Assembly (NCBI RefSeq): GCF_037975245.1
Contig: NC_092565.1
Location: 24,117,999-24,181,998 of the forward strand
Origin: Apostichopus japonicus
Taxonomy: Eukaryota; Echinodermata; Holothuroidea; Aspidochirotida; Stichopodidae
Direction: 5' to 3'
Length of the DNA: 64,000 bases
The position numbers were made by a program, and so were the translations under genes. Under the pieces are notes generated by a model that worked only from the letters and a program-made list of their open reading frames with translations, had not been told where the DNA came from and did not search any database. Shown piece after piece: positions 1-12,000 of this stretch. Numbering within the stretch: position 1 is the stretch's first letter; every line of letters starts with the position of its first letter.

Positions 1-98
1 CGCCTGCTTCTGCTCTGGTACAACCCAACAACAGAGGATGACACCAGGCTTCGTCAATCTCTCGCTATCTTCTTCAATATGTATGCGTTTGCTGATCG
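1..98 (+). CDS. NCAPG: NCAPG exon a (partial)
   Basis: Reads from base 1 in frame as RLLLLWYNPTTEDDTRLRQS and on to AFAD, then a split Arg codon (CG) at donor GTGAGT (99). The 5' boundary lies outside the window. This segment is strongly diagnostic of CAP-G. Confidence 0.9.
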
Positions 99-3000
99 GT
101 GAGTCTTATAATCTTTAATTTTCCTTTCAATCAATAGTTGCCTGCTTTATCTTCCCGTTCTTGCCATCTATACGGGTGTTACATTTGTTTTATCATCACG
201 CCTTTAAACTTTTATTCTTTAATTCTCTGATACTCTCTTGTTTGCCATTCTTATGTCTTTTTACTCTCTATCATCTTGTATTTGTCTTATATGTACTTAT
301 GCGAGCTTGTATTTTCCCTTTTGGGATGAAATAAAGTTTTACTTACTTACTTACTTACTTTTCTCCCTTTATGTGTAACTTGCTTATTTACAGACAGTTG
401 TGATGGTTAAGCTAGAGATACATCAAATCATGCCTAGTAGCCATAGAATCATAAAACATTCAAACTACAGGTAAAGGCAAGAGATACATCAAATAATGCC
501 TAGTAGCCATAGAATCATAAAGCATTCCTTGTTTGAGTTGCCATGTGAAAGATCCATCAAGTGACCTATGACCTATTAACAATATGTAAATAACACCCGC
601 TGTGAACAAATATGTGGATCATTCTGGATTATAACAAGGTTTTCCATCTTGGTTGTCATTCCAGAGGAAATCTTTGTAATTGGAGCAATAAGGCATGTTC
701 TACATGTTCTGTGTGATGTGAAGTGTCATTTTCAGTTTCATTTAATAGTTCAGATTTGCATCAGTTTCATGGATTGCCATGTCTTGACCATTTATGCAAA
801 CCATCAGTCACAACACAATTTTCTTTGACCAAAGAATAAGCTATACTATGTTAGTAACAATTGTGCTCATTTCGATTCAGTTTTACTTTTTCTACTTGAC
901 AGTTTAAGTAACTTTTTTATACTTTTTTTTTAAAACTTTGTGATTGTGTTTTTTTGTTTGTTATAAGATGATCAGAATAAGCACATAATCGTATAAGCTT
1001 CCTATAAGTCTTGAAGGTTAGACCTGAAAGTTTGTCCACAAAAACTTTGCAATTTCGTTATAAATTGAAAAGGACACTCATGACACAAATGTCCTCTTAC
1101 TGTAGTTCCCATCAGGAGTCTTTTGAAGAAGCTTTCCTACCGACCTTGCAGACCCTCTTCAATGCCCCCATGTCATCCCCCCTGGCTGAGATTAGTGACA
1201 GCAATGTGGCTCAATTCCTGGTGCACCTCACTGATTTTAGAAATCTCAAGCAAGATGCTCAACAACAGAATATGCAGGTAAATTCAATGCTATGAGCTCT
1301 TTGGTGAGACTTTGACAAGGAGTAGGATGTAATGTAAGGGAGACATGAAGAGCAAGCAGGGAATGGCTGATGTATGTATTGTATGTATTTTAGATCCTCC
1401 TGCAAGCAGGGGCTGGCTGATGTATGTATGTATTGTATGTATTTCAGATCCTCCTGCAAGCAGGGAATGGCTGATGTATGTATTGTATGTATTTTAGATC
1501 CTCCTGCAAACAGGGGCTGGCTGATGTATGTATCTATTGTATGTATTTTAGATCCTCCTGCAAGCAGGGGCTGGCTGATGTATGTATCTATTGTATGTAT
1601 TTTAGATCCTCCTGCAAGCAGGGGCTGGCTGATGTATGTATTGTATGTATTTTAGATCCTCCTGCAAGCAGGGGCTGGCTGATGTATGTATTGTATGTAT
1701 TTCAGATCCTCCTGCAAGCAGGGAATGGCTGATGTATGTATTGTATGTATTTTAGATCCTCCTGCAAGCAGGGGCTGGCTGATGTATGTATGTATTGTAT
1801 GTATTTTAGATCCTCCTGCAAGCAGGGGCTGGCTGATGTATGTATGTATTGTATGTATTTTAGATCCTCCTGCAAGCAGGGGCTGGCTGATGTATGTATT
1901 GTATGTATTTCAGATCCTCCTGCAAGCAGGGAATGGCTGATGTATGTATTGTATGTATTTTAGATCCTCCTGCAAGCAGGGGCTGGCTGATGTATGTATG
2001 TATTGTATGTATTTTAGATCCTCCTGCAAGCAGGGGCTGGCTGATGTATGTACGTATTGTATGTATATTAGATCCTTCTGCAAGCAGGGGCTGGCTGATG
2101 TATGTATGTATTGTATGTATTTAAGATCCTCCTGCAAGCAGGGGCTGGCTGATGTATGTACGTATTGTATGTATTTTAGATCCTCCTGCAAGCAGGGGCT
2201 GGCTGATGTATGTATGTATTTTAGATCCTCCTGCAAGCAGGGGCTGGCTGATGTATGTATGTATTGTATGTATTTCAGATCCTCCTGCAAGCAGGGGCTG
2301 GCTGATGTATGTACATATTGTATGTATATTAGATCCTCCTGCAAGCAGGGGCTGGCTGATCTATGTATCTATTGTATGTATATTAGATCCTCCTGCAAGC
2401 AGGGGCTGGCTGATGTATGTATGTATTGTATGTATTTCAGATCCTCCTGCAAGCAGGGGCTGGCTGATGTATGTACATATTGTATGTATATTAGATCCTC
2501 CTGCAAGCAGGGGCTGGCTGATCTATGTATCTATTGTATGTATATTAGATCCTCCTGCAAGCAGAGGCTGGCTGATGTATGTATGTATTGTATGTATTTT
2601 AGATCCTCCTGCAAGCAGGGGCTGGCTGATGAATGTATGTATTGTATGTATTTCAGATCCTCCTGCAAGCAGGGGCTGGCTGATGTTTGGACGTATTGTA
2701 TGTATTTTAGATCCTCCTGCAAGCAGGGGCTGGCTGATGTATCTACGTATTGTATGTTTATTAGATCCTCCTGCAAGCAGGGTCTGGCTGATGTATGTAT
2801 GTATTGTATGTATTTTAGATCCTCCTGCAAGCAGGGGCTGGCTGATGTATGTATGTATTGTATATATTTCAGATCCTCTTGCAAGCAGGGGCTGGCTGAT
2901 GTATGTATCTATTGTATGTATATTAGATCCTCCTGCAAGCAGGGGCTGGATGATGTATATGTATGTATGGTATGTAATTTAGATCCTCCTGCAAGCAGGG

Positions 3001-6000
3001 CTGGCTGATGTATGTATGTATTGTATGTATTTTAGATCCTCCTGCAAGCAGGGGCTGGCTGATGTATGTACATATTGTATGTATATTAGATCCTCCTGCA
3101 AGCAGGGGCTGGCTGATGTATGTACATATTGTATGTATATTAGATCCTCCTGCAAGCAGGGGCTGGCTGATGTATGTATGTATTGTATGTATTTTAGATC
3201 CTCCTGCAAGCAGGGGCTGGCTGATGTATGTACATATTGTATGTATATTAGATCCTCCTGCAAGCAGGGGCTGGCTGATCTATGTATCTATTGTATGTAT
3301 TTTAGATCCTCCTGCAAGCAGGGGCTGGCTGATGTATGTATGTATTGTATGTATTTTAGATCCTCCTGCAAGCAGGGGCTGGCTGATGTATGTATGTATT
3401 GTATGTATTTCAGATCCTCCTGCAAGCAGGGGCTGGCTGATGTATGTACACATTGTATGTATATTAGATCCTCCTGCAAGCAGGAGCTGGCTGATCTATG
3501 TATCTATTGTATGTATATTAGATCCTCCTGCAAGCAGGGGCTGGCTGATGTATGTATGTATTGTATGTATTTTAGATCCTCCTGCAAGCAGGAGCTGGCT
3601 GATCTATGTATCTATTGTATGTATATTAGATCCTCCTGCAAGCAGGGGCTGGCTGATGTATGTATGTATTGTATGTATTCTAGATCCTCCTGCAAGCAGG
3701 GGCTGGCTGATGTATGTATGTATTGTATGTATTTCAGATCCTCCTGCAAGCAGAGGCTGGCTGATGTATGGACGTATTGTATGTATTTTAGATCCTCCTG
3801 CAAGCAGGGGCTGGCTGATGTATGTACGTATTGTATGTTTATTAGATCCTCCTGCAAGCAGGGGCTGGCTGATGTATGTATGTATGTATTGTATGTATTT
3901 TAGATCCTCCTGCAAGCAGGGGCTGGCTGATGTATGTATGTATTGTATATATTTCAGATCCTCTTGCAAGCAGGGGCTGGCTGATGTATGTATCTATTGT
4001 ATGTATATTAGATCCTCCTGCAAGCAGGGGCTGGATGATGTATATGTATGTATGGTATGTAATTTAGATCCTCCTGCAAGCAGGGGCTGGCTGATGTATG
4101 TATGTATTGTATGTATTTTACATCCTCCTGCAAGCAGGGGCTGGCTGATGTATGTACATATTGTATGTATATTAGATCCTCCTGCAAGCAGGGGCTGGCT
4201 GATGTATGTATGTATTGTATGTATTTTAGATCCTCCTGCAAGCAGGGGCTGGCTGATGTATGTATGTATTGTATGTATTTTAGATCCTCCTGCAAGCAGG
4301 GGCTGGCTGATGTATGTATGTATTGTATGTATTTTAGATCCTCTTGCAAGCAGGGGCTGGCTGATGTATGTACATATTGTATGTATATTAGATCCTCCTG
4401 CAAGCAGGGGCTGGCTGATGTATGTACCTATTGTATGTATATTAGATCCTCCTGCAAGCAGGGGCTGGCTGATGTACGTATGTATTGTATGTATTTTAGA
4501 TCCTCCTGCAAGCAGGGGCTGGCTGATGTATGTATGTATTGTATGTATTTCAGATCCTCCTGCAAGCAGGGGCTGGCTGATGTATGGACGTATTGTATGT
4601 ATTTTAGATCCTCCTGCAAGCAGGGTCTGGCTGATGTATGTATGTATGTATGTATGTATGTATGTATGTATGTATGTATGTGTGTATGTATTGTATGTAT
4701 TTTAGATCCTCCTGCAAGCAGGGGCTGGCTGATGTATGTATGTATTGTATATATTTCAGATCCTCTTGCAAGCAGGGGCTGGCTGATGTATGTATACATG
4801 TATTCTAGATCCTCCTGCAAGCAGGGGCTGGCTGATGTATGTATTGTATGTATTTCAGATCCTCCTGCAAGCAGGAACTCGCGAAGAAGCCTCATTGGCT
4901 TAACAAAGCCGCAAGCTGACCGAAGTCAGTCTCTAAGATTCATATTTAAAGTCCATGATTATGAATTGTCAATTGTCAACAACTCTGTAACTGGATGGCA
5001 TACATTAATCTTGGTGTGACTCGAACTGGGGACCTTATGATTGGAAGGCACCGGCGTTAACCACTGAGCTAGCACTCCTTAATGATGGTAATCTTGGTCC
5101 CAAACGATACAGTCACTGGACCCTCATCCACCAGTGTCATAAACAGTTATAAATAAGTGAGGTATCCTCACCCTCTCCACAATCCATCTCTTCACCCCTC
5201 CCCTCACCCCTCCCCTTATTTAGTTTTCTTTTTATAAATTTTTATAGATGAACATGTTTTTGTCATTCTTCTTTTTTGGCAGGAAACTTCTGTACATGAC
5301 AGCCTAAGTATTAAGATCTGCAATTCCGTCTTGGCAGACCCTGCGTCTCCAGGAGTCAGGATACTTTGCCGGACCCTAAACCTGTTGCACATCACCATGA
5401 CCAACCAAAGCCTCATTCGAGACCTTCAGACACTGGCCAACAAAATGATTCGGGTATCATTTTGATCTCTTTTCTTTCACACCATTTTAATTTTTTTATT
5501 TCGTTGTTTCATTCACTCCTTTCTTTGCACTTGAATTCATCACTTATTAACATTTTTCAAAAAAACTATAATAAATCTGTCAACACTTGCTGGATTGTTT
5601 TTTTTTGTTTTTCGACGAACCTTGTTGTCAAGTTTCAAGTTTTGCAGCCAGCAGATATAACCACAGTCAGTGTTTTGATGGAATACTAGTACCAGTGTAT
5701 GGTATAAATTGTTTCCTTGTTATGAAGCATATAAAGATGCTACTTCCAGTTTTCATGCACACAGGAGCTGAATATATTCTGGCCTCACTGTCAACATTTT
5801 AGCACGATAGTGTAAGCTAATAGTCATGTGAAAATCACATTTTATTTCTCTGAATAATCTTCAAGCTTGAACACTTTTAGGTTTTCTTTCAATGAGTGCC
5901 AAATACTTTTTGGTTGAGGTTGGGTAAATGACAAATACCTACAACTTGTCTCTTGGATGAATTTCAGGATTTCTTTGGAAGAATGTCAAATACATTTTAA

Positions 6001-9000
6001 GTTGTCTTTGTATAAATGCCTCTGAAAATGCTTTAGTTTGTTGCTTTGGGCTTTTGTAGGATTCTGATGATAAGGTGAACAGAAACATACTGAAGAAGTT
6101 TGTTAAGAAGATGGAGGATAAGATGCAGGATGCAGATGAATCAGCTGTTGATGGGGAGGAAGAGGAGAGAGAGGCAGAGGCATCGATGGTTGAGAAGACT
6201 GACATAGAAGATAAAGAAAACAGAGAAGTGGAGACGGAGGAAAACACTGAAGACGAACAACCGAACCAGGTAAATTATAATCCACGTTGACTGATAAACA
6301 ACAGATAACAATAGATGTACTACAAGATGTGAGGTTAACAAATGACAGATAACAATAGATCTACTGAAAGATGTGAAGTTAACAAATGGCAGATAACAAT
6401 AGATGTACTTAAAGATGTGAAGTTAACAACGACAGATAACAATAGATCTACTAAAAGATGTGAAGTTAACAAATGACAGATAACAATAGATGTAGTGTTC
6501 ATTTCATTTACAAGGTCAACTTTATCTGTTCTACATTTTATACGTTTGGAGAATCTGTTTGCTGAAAAACATTTAACAAAGTTTAGACTGCTCTGTTCTT
6601 CAGGTTAAATTCTTATTATTTCAATGTTTTCTGGTACGCACAACTATAAACAATACAGAAGATAAATTCTTTTGATTAAGAGTTATACAACAATTCATAA
6701 TTTTTTTTTTATGTGTATGTAGATACTGAAAGACCTTCCATATATGCCTCACATTGTCTGTAACTTCACATTCTGTTCAAAGCTCTATTTTGAGACTTAT
6801 TGTAAATTTGATTTTCACACTAATCGAGTGTTCCTCAAGCTAATTTCAGTGGTTACAAATAATTGGTTCCTAGTTCATGAGTTATTAAAATATATATTTG
6901 TTCCAAAAGACAATGTTTTCATCCCACAACCTTGATGTGACAGTTGATTATTTCATTGTGCCTGGTGCATTTTTTGTGATTAAACTAATGATTTATGTTA
7001 CCTGATGTACAGTACCTGATTTAAGGTCCCTGATGTATAGTACATGATGTACGGTACCTGATGTATGGTACCCGACGTACGGTACCTGACGAACAGTACC
7101 TGACGTACGCTGCTTGACGTACGGTACCCCACGTACGCTACCCGACGTACGCTACCCCGACGTACGCTACCAGACGTACGCTACCCGACGTACGCTGCTT
7201 GACGTACGCTACCCCACGTACGGTACCCCACGTACGCTACCAGACGTACGCTACCCGACGTACGGTACCCCACGTACGGTACCCCACATACGGTACCCCA
7301 CGTACGGTACCCGACGTACGTTACCCCGACGTACGCTACCAGACGTACGCTACCGACGTACGCTGCTTGACGTACGGTACCCGACGTACGGTACCTGATG
7401 TACCGTACCCGACGTACGGTACCCGACGAACGGTACTCGACATACGGTACCCGATGTACAGTTCCCTATGTACGGTACCTGATGCTTGACCCTCGGATTT
7501 GGTACCACCAGACCTGGATATCAATGCCGAATAAATGTATAAACAAAGTCCAAGGACAGTTATCTTCAGAATGCGACTTGGATATTTGTATATTTGATTT
7601 GTATATCCAGTGATATGCTCATTTCACCTTCCATAACCATTCATGTCCCTGCTTGCTTCATTTCTTGTCTCCAGAAGAAACCAGACGATACAGCAGCCGG
7701 CTGTAACAGACTGAAAGAGACTACGGAAACTGGTATGAAATATTGTTAATGCAGAAAGTTTATCTATCCCCCTACACCCTCCTTCCTCCCCTCACCCTCC
7801 TGACAAAAATCCTTTCATAAAACAAATTTCTGGAACGATCTCCTTTTGAGGTGTTTCAAATACTTGTTAAGCTGTACTTGAACCTCTGCAGAGAAATGAC
7901 TGACCTGTTACTGTGTGAGAGAAATACCCTGCACTCTATTCACTTACTTTTGATGAAGCAGAACCCTTTTTGCCCATTTCTCAACTCTAAATTTATGATA
8001 TTCATGTATATCAAATAGTTACTTTCCAATTATTCTTGTGTTTATTATTTTCATTGCTATTTCTGATCAAAAGAGTAATTGATTTCATCAAGTTCCTCTC
8101 TGAATGATTCACTTTAATTTTGTCGCAGAACCTTCATTCAAGACTCCAGCAGTTCCTAGAAGTAAAGGAAGAAGCAAGAAAACACCAGCTACGAAGGGCA
8201 AGGCTTCAAAGGCAAAACAATCCAAGTAAGATTTATCTTAATGTGTTTAGTCTTTGAATAGTAAATGAGTGGTTGAGGGGGGGGAAGGGTGGTTGGGGTG
8301 GGAAGGGGGGAGGGAGGTAGTAAAGCAGATGGGAAAGGGGCTTAAAGTTAGTCAAAGTGTTATTGTGGTCGACATTGATTAAGAAATGTGAGTGACGCAT
8401 CGTGTGTTAAAATAAGAAAAAAATCCTGTGTGAAAAATGTCTCCTTTGTAGTTTATAATATCTTGGCCTGACTTTGTTTCAGGAAAGATTCATTACCTGA
8501 TGAGGAGGAAGAGACCCAACCAGCCAGAGAGAGTGGAAAGAAGACAAGAGGCAGCAGGAGGAACAAAACAGCAGCCAGTGAGAGTCAGGAGAGATTCACC
8601 TGGTAAGGGATTAGTCACTGATTGCTCTACTAGCCTGTAATTGAAGATAGGTAGGGGGGGGGGGGTATGTGGGGTGGAAGACAAGAGGCAGCAGGAGGAA
8701 CAATACAACAGCCAGTGAGAGTCAGGAGAGATTCACCTGGCAAGGGATTAGTCACTGATAGCTTTACTGGCCTGTAATTGATGATAGGGCGGGGGTAGGT
8801 ATTTGGGGTGGAAGACAAGAGGCAGCAGGAGGAACAAAACAACAGCCAGTGAGAATCAGGAGAGCTTCACCTGGTAAGGGATTAGTCACTGATAGCTTTA
8901 CTGGCCTGTAATTGAAGATAGGGCGGGGGTAGGTATATGGGGTGGAAGACAAGAGGCAGCAGGAGGAACAATACAACAGCCAGTGAGAGTCAGGAGAGAT

Positions 9001-12000
9001 TCACCTGGCAAGGGATTAGTCACTGATAGCTTTACTGGCCTGTAATTGATGATAGGGCAGGGGTAGGTATATGGGGTGGAAGACAAGAGGCAGCAGGAGG
9101 AACAATACAACAGCCAGTGAGAATCAGGAGAGCTTCACCTGGTAAGGGATTAGTCACTGATAGCTTTACTGGCCTGTAATTGATGATAGGGCGGGGGTAG
9201 GTATATGGGGTGGAAGACAAGAGGCAGCAGGAGGAACAATACAACAGCCAGTGAGAGTCAGGAGAGATTCACCTGGCAAGGGATTAGTCACTGATAGCTT
9301 TACTCGCCTGTAATTGAAGATAGGGCAGGGGTAGGTATATGGGGTGGAAGACAAGACGCAGCAGGAGGAACATGAGTCAGGAGAGATTCACCTGGCAAGG
9401 GATTAGTCACTGATAGCTTTACTCGCCTGTAATTGAAGATAGGGCGGGGGTAGGTATATGGGGTGGAAGACAAGACGCAGCAGGAGGAACATGAGTCAGG
9501 AGAGATTCACCTGGTAAGGGATTAGTCACTGATAGCTTTACTCGCCTGTAATTGAAGATAGGGCAGGGGTAGGTATATGGGGTGGAAGACAAGACGCAGC
9601 AGGAGGAACATGAGTCAGGAGAGATTCACCTGGTAAGGGATTAGTCACTGATAGCTTTACTCGCCTGTAATTGAAGATAGGGCAGGGGTAGGTATATGGG
9701 GTGGAAGACAAGACGCAGCAGGAGGAACATGAGTCAGGAGAGATTCACCTGGTAAGGGATTAGTCACTGATAGCTTTACTCGCCTGTAATTGAAGATAGG
9801 GCGGGGGTAGGTATATGGGGTGGAAGACAAGACGCAGCAGGAGGAACATGAGTCAGGAGAGATTCACCTGGCAAGGGATTAGTCACTGATAGCTTTACTC
9901 GCCTGTAATTGAAGATAGGGCGGGGGTAGGTATATGGGGTGGAAGACAAGACGCAGCAGGAGGATCATGAGTCAGGAGAGATTCACCTGGCAAGGGATTA
10001 GTCACTGATAGCTTTACTGGCCTGTAATTGATGATAGGGCGGGGGTAGGTATTTGGGGTCATTGCTATTAAGTGGCAGAGTAATGATTCTTTCTTAATTC
10101 TGCTTTTCTATCATTTTCCTGTCAAATAGAACTGATATCAAATTGGTGATTATTCTCTGAAATTTCACTTGAATGTTTAACTGATTAAGCTGACAATAGA
10201 AACCTGTCGAACGGGATGATGTTTATCTTCAGAAGGAAAGATATTTAGTGAAGGATGTTTCTTACGGAATAAACTTGTGAAACCTATGTTTTTAGCTCAT
10301 ACCAGCATGCTGGTGTGAGCTATTGTTACAGTGCGGCGTCTATCACTCTATCATTCTATCACTCTATCACTCTATCCGTCAACAATTGGTAAAACCGCTC
10401 CCACTCGCACAGTGTTTGATGGAATTTCATGAAACTTGGACACAAGGACCATTGGGTATGGGGCCATCAGAGATGGTCCGAAATTTGGGGTCAAAGGTCA
10501 CCCGTGGGCCGTAATGGGCCATTTTGTGGAAATACGCAAAATGCTTCTTCTCCTACAGATTCCATGGTACAATGTTGAGGGTTTGTCACGATAGTACTAT
10601 GGAAGTTTTACCTTCAGGGTGTTCATGAATTTGAGATCAAAGATCAACTAGGGGTCTTTTGTGGCCCGGGCCACGGCCCTATATTTTCAAATTGCTCCTG
10701 TTCGTACAGTGTATGGCCAGTTATAATGAAACTTGGTCACAACGTTCCTCGGGATGAGAGTTACGAGGAGTGTTCGGAAAATTGAGGTCAAAGGTCATTT
10801 AGGGGGTCATCGGGGGTCATTCTTTGTAATATTTTCAAATATCTCAATCTCCTCAAGATTTTGATGGATCATATTCAAAGTTGAACTGATGATTGTTGGA
10901 TTGTGTATGAATAAGGTGATGCCTAATAATTTTTGGTCAAAAGTTAATTAATTACAATTAATCCCCATTGTTTAAAAAAATCTGAGCCTTCACCTTTTGC
11001 CAAAGCTCCTTTAATTTGTCTCCCAGTCTCTGCAGTGTTTGTTTACATTTGTGGTTTAAGCTCTGCAGAAGCTGTTAGTGGAATTAAAGCAGGACTGGAA
11101 GTTGTTATTAACTGTTGAACTGTAAGCATGAGAGCCCTATAGCCAATCAGCACTTGCCGATTCTTAGAAGTCTTTGAGCCTGAGGTACAGTATGTAGGCA
11201 GCCAGCCAAAATTTTGGCAAGGAGTGCTTCAGGTCTGCTCAGGTAGAGGGGGGAAAGTTTAATAGGGTAGGTCAGTGGTATTGTTCGAGAGAGTGGGTAA
11301 AATAGGATTTAAAGTGGGAAAATACGAATTATAGCCAGTGGTGTGGCCAGGATTCTGCTAACAGAGGGGGGGGGGGGAGGTGGGGGTTATCCCTCATGGG
11401 CCCAAAATTGGTGGAATCTGAAAAAATGGCCTACATTTTTAAGCTCGAAAAGGTATGAGCTTCTGCACCATTGGTGCTCTAGTTTCTTTTTATCTAACAT
11501 GTAATAGTTCACATTTTCCATCATTCAAAGACCCTAGAAAAGTAAATGATACTTTGGATGGATGTGATCATTTGACTTTGTCTTTGTCTTTCAGTGATTC
11601 AGCTGAGAAACAGGTGACACAGGAAGAGAAACAGAAGACCAGGAGCAGCAAGAAAAAGATACAGACCCTGACCTTCAGCAGTGACTCTGAAGATGGTAGT
11701 CCTCTCGTGTGAGTTTATATCATACAAGGAACTGTTAAATTAGAAAGCATAATACTACCCCCTGCGAAAAAATATAACCTGCACCGTCTTAAGTACAGAC
11801 CCTGACCTTCAGCAGTGACTCTGAAGATGGTAGTCCTCTCGTGTGAGTTTATATCATACAAAGAACTGTTAAATTACAAAGCATAATACTACCCCCTGCG
11901 AAAAAAATATAACCTACACCGTCTTCAGTACAGACCCTGACCTTCAGCAGTGACTCTGAAGATGGTAGTCCTCTCATGTGAGTTTATATCATACAAAGAA

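Noticed and set aside
1374-5019. Long ORFs (up to 565 codons) across the 54-bp array on both strands
   Set aside because: They follow from a stop-poor repeat unit of 54 bp. They are low complexity, intronic to NCAPG, and open in several frames at once.
7114-7613. Overlapping ORFs in the GTAC-rich array
   Set aside because: Low-complexity 14-bp repeat; the reading frames have no protein features.
8493-9354. Series of ~70-codon minus-strand ORFs spaced 134 bp
   Set aside because: Antisense shadows of the tandem repeat derived from the NCAPG exon.
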